Of a DNA stretch of 61,740 nucleotides, positions 32,024-40,530 are shown piece by piece. The DNA is from an uncultured Ruminococcus sp. (GTDB lineage: Bacteria > Bacillota > Clostridia > Oscillospirales > Ruminococcaceae): positions 1 through 61,740 of the forward strand of contig CAJTYV010000020.1 of assembly GCA_910584195.1 (NCBI GenBank). The letters are read 5' to 3'. Position 1 is the stretch's first letter, and each line of letters begins with the position of its first letter. A program made the translations under genes and the position numbers. The notes beneath the pieces were generated by a model. The model searched no databases. It was not told the DNA's origin and saw only the letters and a list, made by a program, of their open reading frames with translations.

Positions 32024-34705
32024 TTACAAATATTTGGAAACGGTTGATGTAGATACGCCAAGCGATTCTGCAATTTCTGCTGTACTGTATCCAGAAGCTG
32101 CCATTGATGAGATTTTGGCAATCTTGGCATTACTTAACGCGGTAGTAGTGCGAGGCGTTGCCCGTTGCCTAAGCTTGTCTATATCAACGTTGTTAATAAT
32201 TTGTGTTAGTTTGCTTTCGCTGACAGCACCAGCTTGTATCGCTTCCCACTCTCGATCTGTCACTTCAATTGGTTTGCGTTCTGCTCCGACTTGTCTGCGA
32301 GCAGCAGTAAGCGCCTGCTGATTCGCTTTCTTAATTTCAGCTTTTGTCATATCTGGATTCGACTGTTTCTTTGCAGCCACAGCAGCATTAGCCATAACTT
32401 GAGCTTGCCTTTCACGAGGAGCATTCTTAAGAGCTATGTTCAGTTTCGCATTAAGAGAATCTACTTCACGCTGATAAGAGGCCTTTGCCGAAGATGAATA
32501 AGCAATCTTCCCAGTATTCACCATTTCTTTACGAGCCTGGTTAGCAAGCGACTTCATCTTGTTAGCATAATTAGCATATGCTTCTTCCTGTGGTGTACCA
32601 GACGAAAGAGTACGGGCATCTTTTGTTTCAGCCATTTGTGTACTGGCTTGGGTTCTGGTCTTGACCTTACCTGTTTTCTTATCCAAATAAGTAGGGTCAT
32701 CAACCGTTTTATAGCTCAAAGAACCGTCATCATTGATAATGGGGCTGCCTTTTCTTTTAATTACGGAGGTTTCCGATTTAGCACGGGAAATCAGGGTAGC
32801 CGCCCCTTCTTTATACTTTCCATCCTCTTCCCTCCCCTGATACTTCTTTTTCAGAGATGCGATACCATTATCCTGTTCACTTCTTTTGTAATCGAGATTG
32901 TGCTTTTCAGCATCAATAACAACCATGCTATGGCGGACAGCACGGGCAAGTTCATCCTGGGTGGCCCCTTTCAGAGTCATATCCGTAATCAGGTTCGACA
33001 CCTTACCCATTTCTGTCTGGGTGTTCTTCATCCGCTTATAGGGGTGGGAGGTACTGTCGGGCCCATAAGATGCCTTGGGGTCAAAGCCTTCAAGCCCCTT
33101 AAGTGGAGGCGTAGATGTAATCTTTGTTTTTCCACCTGTTGGAATTACCATAACAGTATCGCCATCAAAATCAGCACCAGATAACCGTTCCGCAACTTTA
33201 CTGTTGATACCTATCGCATCTTTCGGTGTGTTCCCAAGAACTTTTTTTCCTTCTGCCTGTTTATTATTAACGGTAAGAATAGGAATCTCGAAAGTGCCAC
33301 CATGCGGAAACCGAATCAGTGCAACCTGTTCTCCATTCTTGTAATTCGGGGCATATACCTCGTTATCCTTAATGGTCGTCAACGGCAGTATTACCTGATA
33401 CTTCTGTCTTGGCAAAGCCGCCGCCTGAAGATGTACTGCTGCTGAATCACAGTCATCGGCAAACGATTTCAGTAAAGACTTCTTAACGGTCGGGTTAGTA
33501 AGAGAACAAATCTCATCAAATTCTGCGACTTTATCTGCAGAAGCAAGACCGAGCTGTTTATTGATAAGGGTCATGCTCTGTTTCGACAAGAACTGTGAAG
33601 GAAGATGGTCACTCCACTCGCCCCAGTCCCCTTCTTCCGCACGCTTATTGATAAGAGAGAGTTTTTCTTTTCCATCTTTGTCGATGTAGTAACTCTGCCC
33701 TCCATGCTCTTTGATCAAGGACCCGAACGGATTGTCAGGATCATCCTTAATTTTCTTAAGGACATCTGTCATTGGAGTTCCAACTTTTTTATTGGTATTA
33801 AACAACACATCAACACCATCTGGCAGATTATCAGAATAAACAGCCATCCCTTTCAGATAGTGAGTTCCGTCAACCATAATACGAACCTGCGCATAATGGG
33901 AATCGCCAAGGGAAAGATCGTCTACACCTCTCCGTATCTCAATGACCCCATCTTTATGGATGCCCCCATCTTCTGCATAGTTAATTTTCAGACGGCTTGA
34001 ATCCATACTCTCCGGATACTGAAATGCAGGCCTAACTTTTTGACCATCTTCGGCAAGTACTTTCTCATAATCCTTTACAGAATGGACATTATCAAAGTCG
34101 TAAATTTCCCTGTGTTCCGTTCCAGGAGGACATACGACCTTTATGTTGGTCTGCTTGCCGGGATTCGTCACCTGCGGAACCCCGCCGCCATAAACCGGAT
34201 ATCCTTCTAACTCCAAAATATAAAGAGCCTGGTTCAGTTTCTCTCTTGAAATACCAAGCTCCCGCTCAACGCCGGTTCCGACATCAATCATGCCTTTTTC
34301 ATCAATCATCTGTTTCAGAAAATCAGCAGTGGTCTTCGCCTGATTCATGCGAGCCTCGGAATTTTCATTGAGAAGGGAGCGTACCGAAGAGTCATTGGTA
34401 AACCCCATCTTTTCAGCAATCTCATTGAGACTGTAACCTTTCTCCCTCAATCCTTTAGCAGTCGCAACCTGAAGAGAACGACGTTCATCTTTTGCCAGGC
34501 TCATCTGGGTACGCAACTGCGTCGTGGTAAGTCCTATCTTTTCAGCAATTTCTTTTTCGCTGAACCCCTGTCGTTTCAGTTCATCAACACGACTAATGAA
34601 GTCACCACTATGCTGATAAGGATTATCGCCGGAACCCCAGGGATAGCGGCCAGAACGTCTCGGCATTCCATAATGCATCAAAATTTCTTCCGCAATGGGA
34701 TTCAT
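32024..34705 (-). CDS. DFDGD RNA-polymerase-like protein with HTH motifs
   Basis: An 893-aa protein. Residues 512-516 are DFDGD within RLSGADFDGDTVMVIP, and an R-x-P element (RFPHGG) lies about 45 residues before it. This is the layout of the catalytic double-psi barrel of the RNA polymerase beta' subunit (RxP...NADFDGD), also seen in single-chain phage polymerases such as YonO and crAss-like phage polymerase. Helix-turn-helix segments occur at ~45-75 (FSEKEIAEKIGLTTTQLRTQ), ~90-112 and at the end (YSTAEIAESLGVSTSTVSKY). The start MHYGMPRRSGRYPWGSG resembles a tag of gut phage proteins. It probably makes phage RNA; a non-polymerase role is possible. Confidence 0.6.
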   Translation of the reverse strand: MNPIAEEILMHYGMPRRSGRYPWGSGDNPYQHSGDFISRVDELKRQGFSEKEIAEKIGLTTTQLRTQMSLAKDERRSLQVATAKGLREKGYSLNEIAEKMGFTNDSSVRSLLNENSEARMNQAKTTADFLKQMIDEKGMIDVGTGVERELGISREKLNQALYILELEGYPVYGGGVPQVTNPGKQTNIKVVCPPGTEHREIYDFDNVHSVKDYEKVLAEDGQKVRPAFQYPESMDSSRLKINYAEDGGIHKDGVIEIRRGVDDLSLGDSHYAQVRIMVDGTHYLKGMAVYSDNLPDGVDVLFNTNKKVGTPMTDVLKKIKDDPDNPFGSLIKEHGGQSYYIDKDGKEKLSLINKRAEEGDWGEWSDHLPSQFLSKQSMTLINKQLGLASADKVAEFDEICSLTNPTVKKSLLKSFADDCDSAAVHLQAAALPRQKYQVILPLTTIKDNEVYAPNYKNGEQVALIRFPHGGTFEIPILTVNNKQAEGKKVLGNTPKDAIGINSKVAERLSGADFDGDTVMVIPTGGKTKITSTPPLKGLEGFDPKASYGPDSTSHPYKRMKNTQTEMGKVSNLITDMTLKGATQDELARAVRHSMVVIDAEKHNLDYKRSEQDNGIASLKKKYQGREEDGKYKEGAATLISRAKSETSVIKRKGSPIINDDGSLSYKTVDDPTYLDKKTGKVKTRTQASTQMAETKDARTLSSGTPQEEAYANYANKMKSLANQARKEMVNTGKIAYSSSAKASYQREVDSLNAKLNIALKNAPRERQAQVMANAAVAAKKQSNPDMTKAEIKKANQQALTAARRQVGAERKPIEVTDREWEAIQAGAVSESKLTQIINNVDIDKLRQRATPRTTTALSNAKIAKISSMAASGYSTAEIAESLGVSTSTVSKYL

Positions 34706-34708
34706 GGT

Positions 34709-35266
34709 TTACTCCTCCTGTTCTTTAATTTTATTAATGATCCTGTCGAACGTGATAATCTTGTCCATAATTGGCGCGATATCCTCGACTGTAGGATTGC
34801 CGACTAAAATATCATCCGACTGGTACAGACGCAGTTCTATTTCAATATCCGCCGGCTTTATTTTGTATTCCAAGCAGAATAGAGCGGCATATACTTCAAG
34901 CTGCTCCATATGGGCAGGAATAACGCCTGTTTTTAAATCATGGATTCTCAACAACCCATTACGGAACGCAATCGCATCCGCTGTTCCAAAACAGTTGTCA
35001 GAATAAAAAAGAATCTGTTCAGGAATCATCTTGTATCCAATGGCATCATTAACATAAGAATTCAACGTCTTATGAGACCTTGGCAATTTCTGTCCGAGCC
35101 GAATACATTGGGCGGCAAATTCATGTAGCTGCGTTCCTTTTTGTGTTGCAAGGAATCTGCTGTATGATTCCGCAACCTTATTTTCATCATAGTTGATCCA
35201 GTGGTACTTGCTTGCACCGAGAAAGGCGTGCTGCCCTTCAAAGTTCAAATGTTTGTTGAAGTTCAT
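34709..35266 (-). CDS. RecB/Cas4-like PD-(D/E)XK nuclease
   Basis: A 185-aa protein: GTQLHEFAAQCIRLGQ (His motif), GTADAIAFRNGLLRIHDLKTG (Asp and D-x-K motifs), then an IPAHMEQLEVYAALFCLEY helix with the QxxxY element. This is the DUF2800/Cas4-like exonuclease core, suited to end resection in phage recombination. It directly precedes the polymerase-like gene and overlaps the next nuclease gene. Confidence 0.8.
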   Translation of the reverse strand: MNFNKHLNFEGQHAFLGASKYHWINYDENKVAESYSRFLATQKGTQLHEFAAQCIRLGQKLPRSHKTLNSYVNDAIGYKMIPEQILFYSDNCFGTADAIAFRNGLLRIHDLKTGVIPAHMEQLEVYAALFCLEYKIKPADIEIELRLYQSDDILVGNPTVEDIAPIMDKIITFDRIINKIKEQEE

Positions 35267-35540
35267 GTAATACTTCCTCCTTGTTCTCGGGACAGATGAA
35301 TCTTGAAAAAGACATCTTGTTCATCAATCCAACGTAATACTCTTGGTTCGGCTGTTTTTTAGCCCTCGCAGATTTCTTACATTCCAAGGTGGCCCATTTA
35401 TCTTTATACAGAATCAAGAGGTCTGGTATCCCCTGAATGTGACTGGCATCCAGTTTGGTCACGATACAACCTACAAACAGCTCTTTCAATTCCTTTATAA
35501 GACTTGCCTGGAAGTCGCGTTCCAACTTTATTCCGGCCAT
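35238..35540 (-). CDS. VRR-NUC/Holliday-resolvase-like nuclease
   Basis: A 100-aa protein with HIQGIPDLLILYKDKWATLECKKS, the PD-(D/E)XK core (Glu-x-Lys) of the VRR-NUC/resolvase type, and an amino helix (LERDFQASLIKELKEL). It could resolve branched DNA before packaging. Confidence 0.8.
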   Translation of the reverse strand: MAGIKLERDFQASLIKELKELFVGCIVTKLDASHIQGIPDLLILYKDKWATLECKKSARAKKQPNQEYYVGLMNKMSFSRFICPENKEEVLHELQQTFEL

Positions 35541-35654
35541 AGGAAACCTCCTCTCGATTTTTTCTGAAAATAAAAAAGAGAAAGTAAAAGTTAAAATGGC
35601 ACTTTTATTCTTCTCTCTTCATAAAAGGGTATGTTTTTTTCGCGGGCAAAAAAT

Positions 35655-35685
35655 AGCAAAAGAAAAGAGCCGCCGTACGCGACTC
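35655..35685 (-). terminator. Intrinsic terminator
   Basis: Minus strand GAGTCGC-GTACG-GCGGCTC then TTTTCTTTTG, between the zinc-ribbon gene and the nuclease gene (gap 35541-35699). Confidence 0.75.
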
Positions 35686-35699
35686 AAATCCGTAGTATG

Positions 35700-36101
35700 T
35701 TATTCTTCATCCTCGACGTAACCATAAGGACAGATTACGCATCCCGGATAAATATTTTCACATCCGGTACACTCCGGACCTGGAGGCTCCGCTCCAATAT
35801 AATTAAAAAATGTTTCCCGATCCATCCGCTGTCCGCACTCAGGACACACGCATTCATTATCTTTCCATTTCATTTCTCCGCCGCATAAATCACAAATAAC
35901 GGCATCTCCATCCTCATCATAGATGTCTTCATATCTTTCTGTTGGATCTGAAACTTCTTTACTACTGCCTCCATAGATAATTTCATACTCGCCTTTTCTT
36001 CTTGTCAATTTCTTTATCTCCTTTCGATACTCAGGAAACAGGGTTGCCCCACTTCCAAATTGAACCGAAGAGACAAAAAGCTTTTTATCCTCTCCTTTCA
36101 T
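35700..36101 (-). CDS. Zinc-ribbon protein, unknown role
   Basis: A 133-aa acidic protein with two Cys clusters: CDLCGGEMKWKDNECVCPECGQ and CTGCENIYPGCVICPYGY. It probably binds two zinc ions. No enzyme motif is seen. The start MKGEDKKL is chosen for its AAGGTG site. Confidence 0.6.
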   Translation of the reverse strand: MKGEDKKLFVSSVQFGSGATLFPEYRKEIKKLTRRKGEYEIIYGGSSKEVSDPTERYEDIYDEDGDAVICDLCGGEMKWKDNECVCPECGQRMDRETFFNYIGAEPPGPECTGCENIYPGCVICPYGYVEDEE

Positions 36102-36140
36102 AAAACACCTTGTAAAATGCACGTAGGGCATTGATTATTT

Positions 36141-37190
36141 TTATGCAGTTCTCAAATATAAATCACCGTTGCTGTTTACATAGTACTCTGCTTTAGCTTC
36201 TGAAGCGTGCATCACGGAACGAATTGATTTTAATATTTCAGATTCTGTACCTCTGCTAAACGAATCCACCACCAGATTAACTTTCTTTTCGAGAGCCGGT
36301 TTGTCAAATTTTTTCAGAGGCCCCTCTTTAAAGTTCTGAATATGTGTGCTCAATTTACTAAAGCTGCTCAGCATCCGTTTCTCACATTTGCCAATGTAGG
36401 TGACGGCTTCTTCCTCAACATTGGAAATATAACCAGTGTCATAATTCTGTGAATAGTAAATCTCCAGCAGGCTGCTCATAGAATAGAGTTGTATAGAGAG
36501 CTCCAAGCAGTCTTTAATCTGAAATATCTTATCAGTCCAAGCTACAATATCAGATCCGCTCTTGGAATTAACAGCAGAATCCAAATCAGACATATAAAAC
36601 TCAATATCTTTCATCGCCACTTTCTTTGCCTCCTGTAAGCTTACAAGCGTAGCAAACCTCTGCTGCTCATGTTCCATAACGGAACTATAATTTTGGTAAG
36701 CGGATTTCACAAAGCTAACTTCGGATATAAGTTCCGCTTTCTTATCACCGTAGAGAAACTCCAAGATTTTATCAATGTTCTGGTTCATTGTTTTAAGCTC
36801 ACTGTTTATCTGTGCAAGAAAATACTGTCCAGAAACTATTGACATAGCATTGAACGCTCCAAGAACGGCCGCCTGAGCTGATACGTTTTCTAAAGAAGCG
36901 TGACCAACAATTTTGCCATCTGCTCCCTGAATTGATGTTCCAAGACCACCTGTCTTATATTCCATAAGATGACAGGCATTGGATATACCATCTGGGAACC
37001 GCACCATATATGCCTCGCTCAAAGTCCCTGTTGCCACTACTGCAGGTAGTTGCTGCATTAATCCTCCCATCTGGATTTTCTGTGATGAAGTAAACTCCAG
37101 TTTCTTAAATCCAGGCTTGCTCTCGATGTCTGCTATTTTATCACAAGATATAATTTCAAAGTTCCCACTTACGGCAACATTATTATCCAT
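36141..37190 (-). CDS. Unknown 349-aa phage protein
   Basis: Starts MDNNVAVSGNFEIISCDKIA behind GGAGGTGGGC. The body has a Gly-rich stretch (MEYKTGGLGTSIQGADGKIV), a coiled section (LNSELKTMNQNIDKILEFL and VMEHEQQRFATLVSLQEAKK) and an acidic helical end. No membrane segment. It is a single gene between a promoter-like copy (37.3 kb) and the zinc-ribbon gene. I do not recognise it. Confidence 0.55.
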   Translation of the reverse strand: MDNNVAVSGNFEIISCDKIADIESKPGFKKLEFTSSQKIQMGGLMQQLPAVVATGTLSEAYMVRFPDGISNACHLMEYKTGGLGTSIQGADGKIVGHASLENVSAQAAVLGAFNAMSIVSGQYFLAQINSELKTMNQNIDKILEFLYGDKKAELISEVSFVKSAYQNYSSVMEHEQQRFATLVSLQEAKKVAMKDIEFYMSDLDSAVNSKSGSDIVAWTDKIFQIKDCLELSIQLYSMSSLLEIYYSQNYDTGYISNVEEEAVTYIGKCEKRMLSSFSKLSTHIQNFKEGPLKKFDKPALEKKVNLVVDSFSRGTESEILKSIRSVMHASEAKAEYYVNSNGDLYLRTA

Positions 37191-37232
37191 TTTGCCCACC
37201 TCCAAAAAATAAAAGAGAACATGTACCCTCTC

Positions 37233-37248
37233 ATTGTTGCCACACAAT
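37233..37248. promoter_or_regulatory. Operator-like site 1
   Basis: ATTGTTGCCACACAAT, imperfect palindrome with ATTGT/ACAAT ends. Near-identical to 37416-37431, and a partial inverted copy (TGTGTCGCA) lies at 37510-37518. Three copies in 290 non-coding bases suggest a regulator-binding region. Confidence 0.55.
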
Positions 37249-37303
37249 CTTATAATACTTCGTAGGGAAAATCACCTTGATCATATTACAGAGAGTACTG
37301 TTC

Positions 37304-37330
37304 TCCATAATAGCCTTTGCATATTTCACG
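37304..37330 (-). promoter_or_regulatory. CGCA-16-TTATG promoter-like element, copy 1
   Basis: Minus strand CGTG, AAATATGCAAAGGCTA, TTATGGAG. The most distant copy of the element found in eight gaps of the early region; it precedes the 36.1-37.2 kb gene by 110 bases. Confidence 0.6.
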
Positions 37331-37372
37331 AAATCAAAAGTATAATTGCATCGACATCGGCACAAAATAAAA

Positions 37373-37399
37373 AGTGCGCCCCCAACGAAGAGACGCACT
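37373..37399 (-). terminator. Intrinsic terminator
   Basis: Minus strand AGTGCG ... CGCACT with a 15-base loop, then TTTTTATTTT. It would end transcripts arriving from the 37.6-37.8 kb gene. Confidence 0.7.
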
Positions 37400-37415
37400 G
37401 CTAAAGTGTTCTCCC

Positions 37416-37431
37416 ATTGTTGCGACACAAT
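37416..37431. promoter_or_regulatory. Operator-like site 2
   Basis: ATTGTTGCGACACAAT, one base different from site 1 at 37233-37248, in the same orientation, directly upstream of the terminator hairpin. Confidence 0.55.
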
Positions 37432-37572
37432 CTCGACCTAACTATGGGTATGAGTAAAAAGAGATACACCTTTAGCCAAAGTGATCCCATAGTTTTGTCG
37501 ATATCGTTTTGTGTCGCAGTTCGAGTATACCACATGCACGGCCAAAAAGAAATATGCTATCTAAAAATATGT

Positions 37573-37755
37573 TCATACCGTAACGAACCTAGCTCGTCTT
37601 TCGAGTTCATTATATACCATACGCAGACCATCCGGAAAATATACCAAAATCGACATGTAGCCATGCGGACGATATCCAACAGCATCTTTCTTCAAACTTG
37701 GATAAAGAGATTGGAAACTCTCATACATTTCAGACCACATGTTCTTCTTTTTCAT
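37573..37755 (-). CDS. Small conserved phage protein
   Basis: A 60-aa protein, MKKKNMWSEMYESFQSLYPS, then YRPHGYMSILVYFPDGLRMVY. AAAGGAGG precedes the ATG. No function recognised; basic start and aromatic body. Confidence 0.55.
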   Translation of the reverse strand: MKKKNMWSEMYESFQSLYPSLKKDAVGYRPHGYMSILVYFPDGLRMVYNELERRARFVTV

Positions 37756-37777
37756 AAAGACCTCCTTTCTCTTGCTC

Positions 37778-38060
37778 TGCCCACTTTCCCACTTTTTTTC
37801 GCAACTCTTATATATATTTAAACTTTTTATCACAATTAGTTAAGAAAGTGGGTGGGCAAATGGGCTTTGAGCCCGCAAACCCGCATAAATACTGGGTTTT
37901 TAGTGACCAAATCGGGGTTTTAAAAGTGGGCAGAAAGTGGGCAAATGGGCAGAAAATTGACCATTTTTACCCAAATTCTACCAACTTTCGTCCGTACATT
38001 CTCCTCACCTCTTCAAAACCGCTCCCAAAAGTGGGCAGCCAAAAATAAAAGTGGGCATGG
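37778..38060. repeat. Cluster of AAGTGGGC repeats in a gene-free region
   Basis: AAAGTGGGC or close variants occur near 37845, 37924, 37934, 38027 and 38047 on the plus strand, several followed by AAATGGGC. An inverted copy is at 37779-37794. Spacing is irregular. The repeats could be initiator or repressor sites (iteron-like). A plus-strand 66-codon frame here (37848-38048) looks like a by-product of the repeats. Confidence 0.55.
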
Positions 38061-38094
38061 AATTTCTCCAGTATTGTAAAGATTTTACGGACAT

Positions 38095-38292
38095 TCACCT
38101 CATGATTACATCCGATTTCTTCTTGTAGAAATTGCATACCGGATCACTTTTCTTGATAAACGAAATATCATCCGGATAATCACCCCGCATTTTCTCACAT
38201 GCGCCCAGATACTCAAGGTACGTCTGCTTGTATACACATACCTCTCTATGTACACAGCTGGTGCAAATTGTTTCTCTGACTCCTCCATCCAT
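38095..38292 (-). CDS. Small cysteine-rich protein
   Basis: A 65-aa protein, MDGGVRETICTSCVHREVCV ... GACEKMRGD ... DPVCNFYKKKS. Five or six Cys residues suggest one zinc site. The start is chosen because GGAGGTG lies 8 bases upstream. Confidence 0.6.
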   Translation of the reverse strand: MDGGVRETICTSCVHREVCVYKQTYLEYLGACEKMRGDYPDDISFIKKSDPVCNFYKKKSDVIMR

Positions 38293-38297
38293 GTTCA

Positions 38298-38504
38298 TCA
38301 CCTCCAAACTTTCCCTGTCTGTGTATCCTTCAGAACTATCCGCTCCTCCAGATGAAATCCGGAAAGTTCGCAAATTGTGAAAATTGTATTCAGTAACTTG
38401 TGAAATCTCTCGTCATCTGTATCTGTGCTTGTAATCGCTTTGTAAGCAGTCGGATCAGAATATCCCGAAGCATTCTTTCGTAAATCATTGTTAGCCATTT
38501 CCAT
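38298..38504 (-). CDS. Small conserved phage protein
   Basis: A 68-aa protein with NNDLRKNASGYSDPTAYKAI and HLEERIVLKDTQTGKVWR. I know the NDLRKNxSGYxDPTAYxA pattern from many Bacillota phages; the role is unknown. AGGAGG precedes the start and it abuts the Cys-rich gene. Confidence 0.7.
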   Translation of the reverse strand: MEMANNDLRKNASGYSDPTAYKAITSTDTDDERFHKLLNTIFTICELSGFHLEERIVLKDTQTGKVWR

Positions 38505-38518
38505 CTCTACCTCCTTCT

Positions 38519-38842
38519 TTATTTGTCACATTTGATAACAACTCCTGTTTCGTCTTTCAGCTCTTTCATATAATCTTCCATGGTAGCTTCATCGTTAAGA
38601 ATTGCACCCATCAGATTGTCAATATACTGAAGACTTCGCATAATACGCTTCTGTCCGAAACCGTATAGACGGTGCTCCGCCAACGCAAAACATGTCATGA
38701 GAGATTCCACATTGTAGGAAGAAACATTATTTGAAACTTTTTGTTTCATTTCTCCAATCTCTTCTCTTGACATTAAAATCTTCCCTTTACGATTTTCTAT
38801 CCGGTTTCTGCGCTCAGCCTTTCTCCTTTCCGCCCGTCCCAT
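38519..38842 (-). CDS. Small basic phage protein
   Basis: A 107-aa protein, MGRAERRKAERRNRIENRKG, then MSREEIGEMKQKVSNNV and YNVESLMTCFALAEHRLYGFG. The Arg-rich start suggests nucleic acid contact. It starts behind AGGAGGCGG just after the stop of the small membrane gene. Confidence 0.6.
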   Translation of the reverse strand: MGRAERRKAERRNRIENRKGKILMSREEIGEMKQKVSNNVSSYNVESLMTCFALAEHRLYGFGQKRIMRSLQYIDNLMGAILNDEATMEDYMKELKDETGVVIKCDK

Positions 38843-38853
38843 AAAACCGCCTC

Positions 38854-39012
38854 CTACACAATGCAATTTTCTTTTGAGAAGAATAATACCAGCCCCACCA
38901 TCAAAGCGAACAAAAAGAACGTTGCGTCCCATTCAACAGGGACTGACAACGCTCCAAGAAATATAATTGCTATGGCGTAGAGCTTATTTTTCAGTAATTC
39001 TCTCTGCCACAT
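38854..39012 (-). CDS. Tiny two-helix membrane protein
   Basis: A 52-aa frame, MWQRELLKNKLYAIAIIFLG then WDATFFLFALMVGLVLFFSK. Two membrane helices with a short hairpin between. It overlaps the end of the upstream gene and leads into the next gene's ribosome site. Similar proteins are common in gut siphophages. Confidence 0.65.
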   Translation of the reverse strand: MWQRELLKNKLYAIAIIFLGALSVPVEWDATFFLFALMVGLVLFFSKENCIV

Positions 39013-39206
39013 CCTCTTTCTCCTTCATACTCTTTTTTGATACCCGCCTCGACATCGTCCATCTTTACCAGAACCCCATTCTCTCTGAATCTGGAATATG
39101 CTCTGGCAGTCGCACAATGCTCAATACATTGGCAGATGCGTGCGATTAATGCGTAAACACAGAGATAGATAATGATGAAAGCAATAAGTTCCTGTCCAAA
39201 AGTCAT
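38991..39206 (-). CDS. Small membrane protein
   Basis: A 71-aa protein: one membrane helix at residues ~5-28 (ELIAFIIIYLCVYALIARIC) followed by a charged, Cys-containing tail. A GGAGGAAAAAT leader precedes ATG. Unknown role. Confidence 0.6.
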   Translation of the reverse strand: MTFGQELIAFIIIYLCVYALIARICQCIEHCATARAYSRFRENGVLVKMDDVEAGIKKEYEGERGCGRENY

Positions 39207-39221
39207 ACTGATTTTTCCTCC

Positions 39222-39571
39222 TTATCCGACAACAGTCTCAAAATGCTTGTCTTTATTCAACTCATTAACAGAAACGCCACTAATACCCGCCGATTCCGAA
39301 GAATCTGTCGATTTAAAATATGCCCTTCCTTTTGTGGATACATAAACTCGAACATCAGGTAGTTTGCGGCATCACACAAATATTCTGTATTTCCTGTTTC
39401 CAGATACTTTTTGATACATAAATCGTGGCTTTCCAAAGCATTGACCAACTTCATACCAAAGTTGTCTGCCGCAGAACCATACTTATAAAAACTGACATTT
39501 ACCCGGTTTTGCCGAAGCTCGTCAAAGCGGTCGCTATATTCTTTAGGCAGTTCTTTTCCTATTTTACTCAT
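39222..39571 (-). pseudogene. Frame-disrupted conserved phage protein
   Basis: The frame from 39571 reads MSKIGKELPKEYSDRFDELR ... DAANYLMFEFMYPQ, a pattern I know from small conserved phage proteins. It then leaves the family pattern after an AAAA run at about 39332 and stops at 39257. Shifting back one base restores AYFKSTDSSESAGISGVSV to a stop at 39222, which matches the usual family end. One A has therefore been lost from the run, or the change is a sequencing error. The remaining product would be 104 aa with a foreign tail. Confidence 0.65.
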
Positions 39572-40346
39572 TGGACTCCTCCTTTTCTCCAATAATGATC
39601 TCACTGTACGGAAGCTGCTCGATCCACTGGCAGAATTCACGCCACTCGTCCAGTTTGTGGCCTTTTCGCATTGGATAAATGCCAGCCAAGACTTCATAAT
39701 TCAGCATAATCGTCCGTTTCTGGTTATAGGAAGACGGAAGAAGCTGAATCATCTGCCACCAAATATCTTTTGCTGAAAAATCGGTTTCTTCTTCAGTTTT
39801 CAATGCTGCCAAATATCTCTCTCTGCATGTATTCAATATATCCACGGTAAGTTCGAGAATGCCATAAGGAGAAAATTTACAATCTCCGCAGCCCAATTCA
39901 ATAGAGGGCGTGAGTCTCTCGTCTTTATTGTGATTTATGAAATTCAACAAATGTTCGTGAGAAAAGTCATCGACCGTAAACTCTTTCGCATGAATTTTAT
40001 GCATGGTAGAACAAGAATTCGCCACCGTACCAATCTTATATGTATCAAATTCCTTCCACCAGTAGAGTGGAGCCGTAATATCTACATAGACTGCAATCAT
40101 CCGGCGATACTTTGCATGAACCGGCCCGCCTGCTGCCAACTTCATCATCAAGGAATGATCGTTATCACCCATAACAAATGATTCGTAGCATCTTTCTTCA
40201 TGATTGCATTCACAAGTAAGGCATTGACCAAACCCTTCTCCTCCACAAACGGTGCTATCACTCTTATCCCAACTGTTCATCGGATTTCTCATCCCGCGAA
40301 TGGCCTCTTTCAGACCATGAATAGACATATTCTCAATTTTAATCAA
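39564..40346 (-). CDS. Conserved phage protein, possible ThyX-like fold
   Basis: A 260-aa protein: GLKEAIRGMRNPMNSWDKSD, a Cys-rich part (CLTCECNHEERCYES), and HAKYRRMIAVYVDITAPLYWWKEFDTYKI. The His/Arg/DITAPLYWW segment vaguely recalls flavin-dependent thymidylate synthases, but I cannot confirm it. The frame begins at TTG (40346), 10 bases after GGGAG, and the family usually has the MIKIEN start, so the TTG start is likely real. Its start overlaps the upstream stop. Confidence 0.6.
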   Translation of the reverse strand: MIKIENMSIHGLKEAIRGMRNPMNSWDKSDSTVCGGEGFGQCLTCECNHEERCYESFVMGDNDHSLMMKLAAGGPVHAKYRRMIAVYVDITAPLYWWKEFDTYKIGTVANSCSTMHKIHAKEFTVDDFSHEHLLNFINHNKDERLTPSIELGCGDCKFSPYGILELTVDILNTCRERYLAALKTEEETDFSAKDIWWQMIQLLPSSYNQKRTIMLNYEVLAGIYPMRKGHKLDEWREFCQWIEQLPYSEIIIGEKEESNE

Positions 40347-40513
40347 TTTTCACTTTCTCCCTTCTTGAACTTCCTATTAAACGCTTCTTCATTTAACATA
40401 ACCACTCCTCGTAAATTATCATAAGTACAATTTGGAGATGGTATTGATTTTACTTCTTCGCCATTTTTGAGTTTTTCAATATCCTCTGGCGTCAATGAAA
40501 TATATAAAGTCAT
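40343..40513 (-). CDS. Small phage protein
   Basis: A 56-aa frame, MTLYISLTPEDIEKLKNGEE ... NEEAFNRKFKKGESEN, with an AGGAGAAATTT leader. The stop overlaps the TTG start of the next gene, implying coupling. Unknown function. Confidence 0.6.
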   Translation of the reverse strand: MTLYISLTPEDIEKLKNGEEVKSIPSPNCTYDNLRGVVMLNEEAFNRKFKKGESEN

Positions 40514-40530
40514 ATAAATTTCTCCTCCAA

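Noticed and set aside
37848..38048. 66-codon plus-strand frame in the AAGTGGGC region
   Set aside because: Made largely of the repeats themselves and lacks a good ribosome site.
37778..38060. CRISPR array
   Set aside because: Repeats are only 8-9 bases, irregularly spaced, partly inverted, and no cas gene is near.
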